Source: Homalodisca vitripennis
Lineage: Eukaryota; Arthropoda; Insecta; Hemiptera; Cicadellidae
DNA: 64,000 bases
Direction: 5' to 3'
Assembly (NCBI RefSeq): GCF_021130785.1
Contig: NW_025777411.1
Coordinates: 31,695 to 95,694, forward strand
Below, in pieces: positions 40,531 to 51,077 of the stretch (positions are counted from its first letter, which is position 1; each line of letters starts with the position of its first letter). A model generated the notes under the pieces. That model searched no databases, had not been told where the DNA came from, and saw only the letters and a list, made by a program, of their open reading frames with translations. The position numbers were made by a program, and so were the translations under genes.

Positions 40531-43055
40531 GGAGGATATTTCCAATTGGCGTCCGATAGCTCTGTCGAACACCTGCGGGAAGCTCTTCTGTAGCCTTCTG
40601 GCCAACCGTCTCTCTGGGTGGGCCCCGCCAATGGGCTCCTATCAGGGGCCCAGAAGGGTTTCACTCCTGCGGAGGGCTGCCTGGAGCACAATTTTCTGCT
40701 GCAGGAGCTCCTGGATGAGGCACGTAGGCGTGGAGGGGAGCTGTGCGTTGCTAGACCTAGCCAACGCTTTTGGGAGTGTGCCCCACTCCTCTCTCTTCTC
40801 TACCCTGCGCTCTGCCGGTCTGACCGCCGATCAACTGCGGCTCATCCAGGACCTGTATCAGGGCAGTGCCACTTCCGTCCGGCACAATGGCGGTATGACG
40901 GCCGAGATTCCCTTTGGTGCGGGTGTGAGACAGGGCTGTCCGTTGTCCCCCCCTTCTTTTTAACCTCATGATGGAGACGCTGATCCGGCCCCTCGTCGCT
41001 ATGGAGGGCATCCATGGGGCCGACCTACATGGCTCGCGAATCAGTGTCCTGGCGTACGCGGATGACTTGGCCTTGGTTGCAAAGTCGGAAGCGTCGCTCA
41101 GGGCGCTGCTTGAGGCCGTCGTTCCGGCGGCCTCGTGGGTCGGCCTCAGGTTTAAGCCTGAAAAGTGTGCCACACTCCATGTGGCACGGGCGTGAGGTGA
41201 GGCCGACGGCGTTTACCATCTACGGCTCCCCGCTTAGGGTTCTGGGCGAAGGCGAGCCTTATCACCACCTTGGTGTGCCCACTGGCATGAGAGTCGATCA
41301 GACTCCAGTGGACACCATTTCACGGCTCGAAGGTGAGGCTGCCGCCATCTTTGGGAGTCTGCTTGCGCCCTGGCAAAAGCTCCACGCCCTGCGCACGTTC
41401 CTGATCCCGCAATTGATCTTCAAACCTTAACACCGCGAGGATCAGGAAGACGTGTTTGCGTGGGCTGGACAACATTGTCAAAGCGGGCTGTAAGCGGACT
41501 TTGAACCTCCCTGCTAGAGCGAGTGCTGAGCTGGTCGCACTCCCACCCTCCTGGGGGGGAGCTGGCCTTCTGCCATTGGCCGACCTCTCAGACCTCGCTG
41601 CTGTTGCCCACGCCTTCCGCCTATTGACCTGCCCAGACCCCAAGGTCGCACACCTAGCTCTTGAAGGTCTCGCTGTGTCGGCCGGTCAGCGGTCTGCTGC
41701 TAGAGCAGACCGAGAGCTCCTTGTGGCCTATTTGAATGGGGACTTCGCTGGCAACTCCAACGTAGAGACCACCTTTTCTCTGGCCCGGGCTGCCCGGAAT
41801 CGCCTCTCCAAGCAGCTCCCCGACCTTCGTTGGGGATGGTGCGGGGAGAGGGATTCATTCCAGCTGACTGTCCCGGGTGAAAGATCCACCTCCATTGTGG
41901 ACAGGGGCTTCCCGGTCCAGAGTGTCATCCCTGCCTGCGGTCGGCTATGCAGTTTATTTTATCGTTCTGCATTGTCTGCTAAGCCTGACCAAGGTAGGGT
42001 GATGAGAGTTGCCACTGCGTGCCCCACCTCAAATCACTTCCTGTACGAAGGTCGCCACACGAGGTTCGCTGACTGGCGATTCATCCATAGGGCGCGCCTC
42101 AACGTTCTCCCCTTGAATGGATGCAGGCGCTGGGGTGCTGGGGACCGGCGCTGCCGCCGATGTGGTCGTCATGACGAGACCACGGGCCCATGTGCTTTGT
42201 CACTGTTTACCGTCCATGGCCGTGGTCACGAAACGTCATGACGGCCGTCCTTGGCCTCCTTGCGGCATCCATCCGACCATCGCGCCGGGAGTTGAGGTGC
42301 GCCAGAACCAGCGGGTACCTCTCGACCACCTGTTGCCTGAGCGTAACGTCCCAGAACAACTTGGCTCGCCTCCGGCCTGATTTGGTGGTCATCGACCGTG
42401 ACCGGAAAACAATTAAAACTGGTCGATGTCACCATGCCGTATGAGGACGGATGGCAGTCTATTGTCGAGGCACGGGAGAGGAAGTATGCCAAATACGACC
42501 CCCTCGCCCAGACTCTCTCCGAGCCGGCGGCTAGCGTGGACGCCTTTGTAGTCGGCTCTCTGGGCGCGTGGGACAATGCCAATTGGGGGACCCTGGCTCG
42601 ACTAGGTGTCTCCCGGCAATATGGCGTGGCTCTCTCCCGCAAATGTGTCTCCACTGCCATCCGCTGGAGCAGGGACTTATACGTACAGCACGTGACGGGT
42701 TGTGTGCGACAATATAGCCCGTAGAGCAGGGGAGTCGTATATGGCCCTTAGATTGTAAGTAGTTTTTAAGTTTTTAACTTATTGATTCGCATGTTTTTTA
42801 TTCTACATTCACTTGCATGTGACTTAGTTTTTAATGTTTTAACCCTAGTTTGTTAGTATTGTTGCCAGAGGCCTTTCATAGTTTATATTATCGTTACTGC
42901 TTAAATTATATTATTATTATTATTAATTGTTATTGTTATTATCTGTAATTTTTAAGTCGTTAACTAGTTTATAAGCAACTTGCATGTTGCATCGCTGTTA
43001 TGTAAATATTGAACATTAAATAAATGACTTAGATGATGACAATAAAGAATTGCCG
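40531..43055 (+). mobile_element. 5'-truncated R2/NeSL-like non-LTR retrotransposon
   Basis: GC-rich insert in an AT-rich setting. It begins within the reverse transcriptase ('NWRPIALSNTCGKLF'), then 'LLDLANAFGSVPHSSLFSTL', 'GVRQGCPLSP', catalytic 'LAYADDLALVAKS', thumb, a zinc knuckle around 42,150-42,215 ('CRRCGRHDETTG' plus a downstream Cys) and a restriction-like endonuclease ('RPDLVVIDRDRKTI', 'DVTMPYEDGW', 'ARERKYAKYDP') to the stop at 42,724. RT followed by CCHC and REL-endonuclease defines the R2/NeSL/CRE group. Several frame breaks. An AT-rich 3' region with ATT repeats follows; the exact 3' end is uncertain. Confidence 0.87.
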
Positions 43056-43318
43056 AAAAGATGAAAGGCCCAAAATATTATAGTTTGACTCTTTCATAAG
43101 TTCTTCTTTGTTCTAAATGTAAATTTTAACTCTCTCACTGGTTCTTGTTTGTTCATCACAAAACTTGTGATTTGTAATTTTAATATTAATAATAAACCAC
43201 TACTATTCTGCAATTGATTTCATGTTTTGTTTTCTTCTGCCTATATCCTTTTATTATTTAAGTAGGTTTTGCAATAATGGGTTATAAATCACAGACAAAT
43301 TGTATACAACTCATTTTA
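42725..43318. other. Retrotransposon 3' UTR and convergent spacer of element D
   Basis: An (ATT)n-like stretch lies near 42,907-42,945. Near 43,030-43,105 a frame ending 'YYSLTLS' may be the last codons of PolB D, comparable to 'HYSLVSS' in A, but this is weak. The rest is AT-rich spacer before the MCP end. Confidence 0.4.
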
Positions 43319-44560
43319 TTACATAATCTTTTTTACAATGCCAGACAATGGTAAATACTGAATTAAAGCATCATGGATGATTAAGCAATATGCAGCCATG
43401 TTAGGAGGTATCTCTTCAGAAGTTTGAATCTCTATCCTTACATCAAGTGATCCCATTTTCAGCGCCTCCACTTGTTTGGAACAATCGATTACAAAGAAGG
43501 GAGCCTTTGCCAAAAACAATGTTTTTGTCTAAACAAGGTTGATCATCAGAGCCTGAATAGTACGAAGATTGAAATCTCGAATATAAGTCGTACAACAGTG
43601 ATTTGTTTCCATTCAAATTATCATATGGATAATATTTGCTATTTAAATATAATTTTAACATTTTCCAACTTGCAAAAATCGAAATGAGATGGATTCTTGT
43701 CAACATTGTCTTTACGATTTGTTTGTAACGCTATGATGACGTACCGTGGTTTCTCCATCATTGAATTTGTCTTTACAGTCCATGTTTGGAACTGAGAAGC
43801 AGGTAGAGATGGATATTCATTTAGCTGCCATTTCCGAAAAGGAACGGAAATCGGTTGACCTCTCTCAACAATTTTCCAAAGTGACAATTTTATATTGTCA
43901 TCAACACGTAACATAAGGTATTTTTCCAAACAACTTTGGTTAAATTTATTTTAATTTCGTGTTTAACAGTTTGCAGATTGAACGACAGAATTTTTGTCGG
44001 AAGATGCTCTCAATAGTACTAACTCTTGTTTTTAACATTCAGTAAAATGTTTATTATAGTCTTCTGCAAATCCAAGAAGTAATTTAAGTGGTACGCAAAA
44101 ATGAAAATTCCTTTCTTTCCTTTAAATTTCCAATTGTAGAAATATTCCAACCAGCATTTTCCATCCAGTTAGCATCACTGGGACGAGATGTTAGTAAATT
44201 CTTTATTGTTAGTCGTAATAACCAACATTTTTAATCCTATCAATTTCCGTCCCGCACAGTTCATATATCTTATTTCATCAAACAAAAAATCCCACGGCAT
44301 TATTTACTAATTCTGTCGTGGAATCTTCAGAATTATCTGCAGACTTAAAAATCTTTCCCTCAATCAACAGAAAACTTTTACTGGGCAAAGTGAATACATC
44401 TTGTTGGTGAATTGGTATTCTGATTTCATCGCTATTTTTTTAATGAATTCGAAGAGTATGGATTGTGGGAGTGCCATTCAATATCAATGATTGAAATCAT
44501 CGAAATTAACGTTTTCACTGATATCTAGTATATTTTGTTCATTCTGATGTGTATTAAATA
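43319..44560 (-). pseudogene. Major capsid protein (element D)
   Basis: Double-jelly-roll capsid protein. The N-terminal half (44,560-44,100) has 'IRIPIHQQDV', 'FLFDEIRYELCG' and 'SRPSDANWMENAGWN'; the C-terminal half (43,929-43,319) 'RKWQLNEYPSLPASQF', 'LYLNSKYYPYDN' and 'FFVIDCSKQ'. It shows what element A has lost. Several one-base frame breaks (for example near 43,500, 43,690, 43,920 and 43,975). Confidence 0.83.
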
Positions 44561-44596
44561 AACCCAACGAATTAAGAAATAAGCGATTTCTCAGTG

Positions 44597-45430
44597 TTAA
44601 CACTTTGACAGTTCGAGGGTTACTGAAATTTGATTGCGTTGTTCTCTGTAAAAACAGCACTGTGATTTTTTACAAGATGATGATGATTTGAACACCAAAC
44701 CCATTGTCAGTTTTCTTGATTTCTCTCTAATATGAACACGTAAATTAATATTTTCACCTCTAAAGTTCACTAAATCACCATTTTGATCTTCCAGTCGTAT
44801 ATCGAATTCTGATAGATTATTTTGTCTGTAAATAGGAAGATAATTTACTGTTTCGGGTCTCTCAACAATTTTAAATCCAGGTCCAACTAATGGATAAAAA
44901 TTCGTGTAAGACGTGTCCTTCAATTCCGTTTCTATAAGAACCTGTTACAGTATTACAAGTTATCCGTATGACATCAACTTTGTTAATACAACTTGACTTG
45001 GTGACTCGTGCCATTTTTATTTGCCTCTAATTTTGTGTTATCTGAATTTGTGAAAACCAAGTAGTAACAATCCTAAATTGTGAGGTTTGGAAACATCTAT
45101 TTCCTTAGAGCACCATACTTCACTTTTCAGAGTTTTATTATTCGCTTTTATTTTGAATGATACATCTGGATATGATTCTTTTAGTTTATTGGTAATATAT
45201 TCATTTATATCATCGATCTCATAAGATCCAGTAAGAAGAGATATCTCAATAGTTTGAATCAATATAGAGCTTATTGTTAACACTTTCTTCAACATTAGGA
45301 AATCGAATTGTAAGTCATTAAATCCAAGAAACTCATTTCCCATTCTGCAGATTTTGACAAATCTAACGGAGGAAATAACGTGCATTTCAGATGCGATGAT
45401 CGTCCTGTAATACAAATCATTTGTTCGTTA
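44597..45430 (-). pseudogene. Penton-like minor capsid protein (element D)
   Basis: N-terminal part at 45,430-45,038 ('LTGSYEIDDINEYITNKLKE', 'LGLLLLGF') and C-terminal part at 44,923-44,597 ('TNFYPLVGPGFKIVERPE', 'NYLPIYRQN', 'LEDQNGDLVNFRG'). Matches the element B penton at 30,707-31,442 in block order. Located between MCP and protease, where element A has its deletion. Frame breaks near 45,280, 45,035-44,925 and 44,690. Confidence 0.75.
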
Positions 45431-45830
45431 ATAAAAACTCTAAACACAAATGTCCACAGTTTTACTGAGTCCTCCTTTTGTCTTGGAAAATAGTATTATA
45501 CCTGATTGTTACGTGATGGGCTCCGCTGTTAAAATAATTCTGTAGTTCAGTAGGCGGTCTTAAATTACCAAAACTGTCAAAGTAGTACACTTCGTATCCA
45601 CGCTTTACGTAACATACCCAATGAGTACCGCGACCTTTTATACTGTCTAAGTTAACAACAGCTGATTCATTTTCATTTACTTTCAGCGGTAACAAATCCC
45701 TCATAAACACACCTCTAAAAAATGGTATCTTCAACCGGCTGGCACATTGTAAAAATGTCTAAATGAGACAGCGGTTGATTTGGTAAGTCTTCAATTATTT
45801 TCGATGAGTACTTTTTCTTTTTTTTTTATT
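45431..45830 (-). pseudogene. Adenain-like protease (element D)
   Basis: 'FRGVFMRDLLPLKVNENES', 'RGTHWVCYVKRGY' (His) and 'YFDSFGNLRPPTEL' (acid residue kept, unlike element A). A frame break near 45,475 separates these from the Cys region 'CGHLC'. A run of about 11 A on the coding strand (near 45,815-45,830) links it to the basic tail of the PLA2 protein. Confidence 0.8.
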
Positions 45831-46350
45831 CCCGAACCAGAATACGGTTTTAGATATAGCCCTTTGCCTTTTAAATTTTTATTCCTTTGGTGTTTCCTCT
45901 TAAGTAGGCTTTTTCTTAGCTCTCTTATTTCTTGACATTTCTTCTTTTCCTTGCCGTCAACCCGCCTCCACCGCCACTCAAATTTACCTTTAGCTTTCAT
46001 AATGTTTGTAAACTGCCCACGCAGCAGCCTTTTCACTTAAACTCGAGTCCGATGCTTTAAATCTTTCCCAAGCCTTTTTCAGCTAAAACTCTATCGGCAA
46101 TTGATCTTTGTGTATTATCTTTGAATTTTGAGTACGCTATATCGTGTTCCTTGCATGCCTGATCCAGACCATTTATTCCTGGTTACATTTCTAGCTAACT
46201 TATCCTGTAATCTCGTGCCTAGCCCACAGTAAGAATAGTTTGGGAGGTGTAATTCAAACAGGTAAAAGATCGATTCCACGATTTAAAATACTACTTGCTG
46301 CGTTTCCAAGAGTACTTAACAGTCCAGAGCCACGAAAAAAAACTGCAGCG
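45791..46350 (-). pseudogene. PLA2-domain protein with basic tail (element D)
   Basis: Same layout as 9,204-9,776: a PLA2-type domain with the His-Asp region near 46,160 and a Lys/Arg-rich tail ending 'GLYLKPYSGSG' near 45,840. Frame breaks about every 100-150 bases. Confidence 0.65.
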
Positions 46351-46399
46351 GTTACTTCTATTTTGCATATTTATTCTCTCGTTGAGGAGTCGTGTTCAC

Positions 46400-47341
46400 G
46401 TGTTGGAGGTTCTTCCTTAACTGGAAAAAAGATCAAGCCAATCTATGTCTTTGATTTTATGTTTCATAACCACATCTGAACCATTCTTTTTTTGATTTCT
46501 TTTTCTTTACATTTTTATGAATCTGACTGTAAATCGCGTACGTTTATATCAACAATAGTTTCCATTAAATACAGTTTATTTACAGCATCATAAATAAGTT
46601 TTTGGTTTAGAAAGATTTATTAATTTTTAGCACTTTTTGCGTCAACGTCTCCAGACTTATCATTTAACAGTAACGCATTGTTTTTTAAGTACTCAATATT
46701 GACAGCATCGTGTAAGTGTTCAGGTTTTCCAACATTTGATAAAGGTAATTTTCCGACATCGAAAGAGCGATTATCTTTCAGCTCTTGTCAGAGCATGGTT
46801 ATTGAAATATTTCAGGTTTTACAACGTCAAAGTCCTCAACTGGTCCACTCACGTTTTGTATAACGTTATTTTTTGCATCGATTTTCTTATTTTTAATCAT
46901 TAAACAGTCTCCGACCGCATTTCTTACATATTTAACGTTTACAGCATCCAAAAACGTTATTTGGTTCTCCAACATTCGAAAATGGTTAAATGTTGCGCAT
47001 CAAAATACATTATTAACATTACTCTTTATTAGCGCGTGGTTGTTAAAATAGTTGACATTTCACAACGTCGTTTCTGTCAAGCGGTTCTCCAACGTTTCTT
47101 ATTATTCTGTTCTTTGCATCAAAATTACCGCTGATAATACCTAAACAGTTTTGAACTGATTTCTGTAGGTGTTTGTAAATTAACACCATCTTTCCTGTGA
47201 GTTGCGTTTGCAACATAAACACAGTTTTCTATTTTGTATATCATAGTTTCCATTGAGGATTGAGTTCAAACCCCTCTCCTTTAGGTCCTCTAATAGATTT
47301 TGTACTCGTTGAATGGGTGTCCTAAATTTATCAATACTCAC
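46400..47341 (-). pseudogene. Fibre-like protein (element D), start codon lost
   Basis: The first codon, ATG in element A, is GTG here (CAC at 47,339-47,341), followed by 'SIDKF'. The coding strand contains roughly six or seven of the 30-residue fibre repeats (conserved 'NV.EP...DVVN' blocks), about twice as many as in element A. Many frame breaks. Confidence 0.6.
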
Positions 47342-47439
47342 GATTAATGCACACAGTATAAGGGGTAGGAATAGAATGGAAGAATATATTATGTTGCAAA
47401 ATATATTTAATCAACAGTAATCAATACCGCTACATTGTT

Positions 47440-48510
47440 TTTGACAATACAGGTCTAATTCTCGTAGTTCTTCAATAAATCGAGTTAATTTCACTTGAAA
47501 TGGCCTGTATTTCCTGCTTGCTGTGATGTTAATAGTAACCTTAATCGATCTACAAGTTCAATAGGGTCATCGAAGTAAACGTTAATTCGGTTCTCGTGTT
47601 GGTAAGCACGATGCCACTCCCAGTTGCTGCGTTACTTAATATATCAGAATATGTTCTCATTTGAGTGTCCCTCAAGATTCGGTTCTCGATTTAACCAACA
47701 GAGCAATAATGTTTTTATATTTATTTCCTCTGTTTGATTTTAATTTTTCCTATTGCCGAATAATTTGCTCCTATGAACAATTAGTTTCTCTCAAAATGGC
47801 AGCGTATATGCATTTAGGTCTTCTTCCGTAAAAATATATAATCATTGGGATTATTCATGACAATCAACTCATACAGACCAGTGTGTACCTTTTGTATCTT
47901 TTTCCTTCTATTAAAATATCATCAACATCAATTTCTATTTGTTTTGTCACCTATCATCCAATTATCACCCATCAATAACGAAAATACCATAGTTATGGTC
48001 AACTTGTTTACCTCCTTGTATTAGTTTTTAAAAAGTAATCTCTAGAAATCTTTCCCGTAAACTTATTTTTAATAAAAATCCTTAACAAGCTTTCTCCCTT
48101 CAGGTGTTCTAATCATTTCTTGACCGCTTGTAGACTCGTACGCCCTCTTCATCTGGCTGGTTTATTGGTTGTGTCATCATCTCTAAGTCATTATCATAAT
48201 TTGGGGTTTTTCTGCTTCGTAGTCACTATCATAACTAGTTTCTTGAAGTTTGCTACGTTTTGCAGGCGTTTCCTCGTGATCTACTGTATTTTCCTTCTTA
48301 TATTCTTTCTTGAAGTTTTCACCCTTCTTAATAAGTTTGTTTTAATGGCTCTGATATAGGTTTGAATTTCTTTTCCAACTGTTCCTCCGTTTCTAAAAAT
48401 TCTACGTTTGAGTGCTATATGTTTTTTGTTTGATATTTTTTCGAAGTTGTGCAATTTCCTTAATAATAATTTCCTTCGATTTGTTTTCCATTGGTCCCTC
48501 GTCCATTCTT
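47440..48510 (-). pseudogene. DUF8207-like protein (element D)
   Basis: Counterpart of 10,319-11,627, with the same ending near 47,440 and the 'ILI.GKRYK' core near 47,900. Dense frame breaks. No tandem duplication here. Confidence 0.65.
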
Positions 48511-48589
48511 TACTCTTTGATATTCAAACACCAACTGAAGAATCAGGTACTCAATAAACCATTTGTAATCCCCCACCTCCCCTTTCATT

Positions 48590-49260
48590 AGTTTTTTTTA
48601 CAAACATGTCAAATCCTGTTCGGTATCGTCCTTTATGAAGATGGCTTTCCTTGTCAATAACAATAAATTTATTGCATCCTTGTTTCCAAATTCTTAAAAC
48701 AAATATTTTTAAAACATGTCAAAACTCATATCTGGGTTTACGTGATCATGGTATATATGATGTAAGTTGCGATCATCTTGCTTGAAAACTACTATAAGAT
48801 TCGCATTATCACGCACCAATTGTTTTGGAATTGTAGCTGTAATGTTTGACAAATATAAAACGTATCAACATCGTTGTGTCTCCCCATGGAAAAGTAGTTT
48901 TTTTATGTTATTTTGTTTTGCCACACGTCACATAATCGAAAATCATAACTGAGTTTGACTTAATTTTCACTTGGATGAGGAACATCATCATTGTCTGAAA
49001 ACGTTAAAATATCCGATTTCAGGAAGTTTTTTTCAACACACGTTATAAAAACTCATATTTTGTTTGATATAGAGACTTCGAAAATATATAAATGTTATCA
49101 AAGAATAAGCCTTGTGGAGAAAATACAAGATTTAACACTAAATTCCGTTTTTCCACAATTGGAAGGACCGCAAATTATACATCTTATAGTGTTAGGTAGT
49201 AAATCTCCATGTCGTTTACTAATGTTTGAATTTTCTTTTTACCAACACATCTAGAATTTA
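48590..49260 (-). pseudogene. Packaging ATPase (element D)
   Basis: Matches 11,726-12,345 along its length, including the P-loop region near 49,150-49,180 and 'FKQDDRNLHHIYHDHV' near 48,740-48,790. Broken by many one-base indels. Confidence 0.75.
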
Positions 49261-49329
49261 CAAACAGATAATTGTTTCTCTCTGTTTTTCAAACTTCATT
49301 ATACAAGATCAGGACTTTTTAAATCCAGC

Positions 49330-50411
49330 TGTCATGTGTTGGGTCAAAACCTAACCAGCGTACTAGTACTTTATCTCCTTTTCTTCTGATAACTTTTTCA
49401 ATTAAATACGTATCACTATATCGAGTTTCACTCAATTCTTCTTGATAGAACCCCTCCTCTGATGATATTTCCCTGGTAATCTCTTAGAATATAAGTTATA
49501 GGTTTTGTAGGCTGTACTAAGAAAGAAAGAGAAAGATAGAAAAAATATTTATTTCTTGAAAATATGTACAATAGTAAAATTATATAAACATCATTTATAA
49601 CCTTAAGCACAAAACACAAACATTGCTCCTTAATTGTAGACACTATTTGACAATTGAGGAGGCTGTACTTTATATACAGTATATATTTTCATTGCTCCAG
49701 CGAGGAAAAGGAAAATAACCCTTCGTAAACTCCTTTTGTTTCCTGCTTATTCCTGACGACGATCACCAATCTTAAATATTTGTCTCGGCTTAATCTTCTG
49801 ACGGTCTCTAAAGATTTTTCATTAAAATACCCTTTTTCGTTTCGTTTTAGTCACTTCTATTGGTTTGATTCCCTATTGTCCTGTGAACGGTATTATTATA
49901 TATTATTTATAAGTTTTGGTAATAAACTGAATCCAACGGTAAATTGCCTTGCTCGCTAAAAAAACTCTCCACATTTTACTCTTAAGTGTGCGATTGAATC
50001 TCTCAACGATAGAAGCCTTTTTATCCGAAAAACGTATGATAGTGATTTATTTCATACGAGTTTTAATAATGATTTATATCCTATGATTATACCATTCAGT
50101 TTCCCTGATTCAGTCTGAAAGTGTGTTCATTGGGTATTTAATCAACACAGGTTTTAGAAACTTTCTCAATTTCAATCGCACTTTTAGAATTTAACGGTAT
50201 TGCAATGGCAAATTTACTAAAACAATTAATAACTGTCATTATGTACTGTATAACCTCTGTTCTGCTTTTGAAATTGAATCATTTCCACTAAATCAGCTTG
50301 ATATATAGTCATTAATACCTTTAAGTTCAACATGACGGGTAGGAAAGTTCCTACGTGCTTGTTTATGTAATTCTTTAGCAATACCAGCTCTAACAGTTAA
50401 TGTATTCATCT
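49330..50411 (-). pseudogene. Integrase (element D) with a 142-bp insertion
   Basis: Starts MNTLTVRAGIAKELHKQA at 50,411 and ends in a chromodomain-like 'KVLVRWLGFDPTHDSW', where the Trp is TGG (49,354-49,356). Catalytic-core blocks ('YQADLV', 'ERFNRTLK') are present but frame-broken. A 142-bp insert at 49,519-49,660 is flanked by GGCTGTACT. Confidence 0.82.
49510..49669. mobile_element. 142-bp insertion with 9-bp target duplication
   Basis: GGCTGTACT at 49,510-49,518 is repeated at 49,661-49,669. The integrase copy of element A has an uninterrupted site (CTGTACTTTATATACAG). The insert starts with a purine-rich AAGAAAGAAAGAGAAAG stretch, which on the minus strand would be a 3' pyrimidine tail. 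Looks like a short retroposed fragment or SINE. Confidence 0.85.
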
Positions 50412-50429
50412 TGAGTTACTCACAGTAAG

Positions 50430-50900
50430 TGAAAAAATAAAAACCACATATAAAGCATAATTTAGTATTTTTATTTAACAAGTTCACAAAAAGGTGATGC
50501 CTTTCTTGTGGTCTTCTTGTGGGTTGTCTTCAGGACCCCATTGATCCAGCGTGACAACCGCAGCTGATACAGGTAGTCGCATCACCAGCTCCAGTGTAAT
50601 AGAATCGGTTTTCACCATCTCTTCAATCGGAGGAAATATTTTTAGGCCACATCATAAAAGTTTCTTTCATAAACTTCCTCCGTCTTCGAGAATGGATTTT
50701 CTATATTTACAGTAATTATTATAATCTTCCTTATTAAATTTACTCATATCACAATCCGGATTACTGAGTTTGTGAACAAAATTTAAATGTCTAATAGTTT
50801 AGTCTAGTACTGTCTGATTGCCAGATAAGAGTACTTGTACTTATCTGCATTTCAAACATCATCTTGACAAGAGGAGTAGCAGATTTTCCCAAATTATATT
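50430..50900 (-). pseudogene. Double BIR-domain protein (element D)
   Basis: The minus strand encodes 'WQSDSTRLN', 'FVHKLSNPDCDMSKF' (end of BIR1), 'KEDYNNYCKYRKS', then BIR2 with 'FYYTGAGDATTCISCG' and 'KASPFCELVK' ending just before 50,470. It lies directly upstream of the integrase as in element E, and the Trp at 50,81x is TGG here where E has TGA. Frame breaks near 50,700, 50,640 and 50,560. Upstream of BIR1 (beyond 50,850) the sequence no longer matches E. Confidence 0.7.
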
Positions 50901-51077
50901 ATAGGTAGGCCTATAAGAATTAATGTATAACCTATAGTCTATATCCAAAGGACAACAAACACATACATACCAAGAAATAAGATAATCAAGCCATTTAGAT
51001 ACGATTTTATTATATGCACACATCATTTTCGCAGATCAGGTTATTGTGTTGACATGGGTAGTGTGTTGTCCTAGCGG
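50901..51077. other. Unassigned flank
   Basis: No match to the element E genes that would be expected next; no gene seen. The sequence leads into the pogo-like transposon. Confidence 0.4.

Larger units (their letters stand above)
37381..50900. mobile_element. Element D: Polinton interrupted by element B and a retrotransposon
   Basis: PolB on the plus strand (37,381-40,530), then minus-strand MCP, penton, protease, PLA2 protein, fibre, DUF8207-like protein, ATPase, integrase and double-BIR protein (50,900). Gene order and sequence match element A, from which it differs by many indels. The left start is at or before 21,446. The right terminal repeat is not found. Confidence 0.8.
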
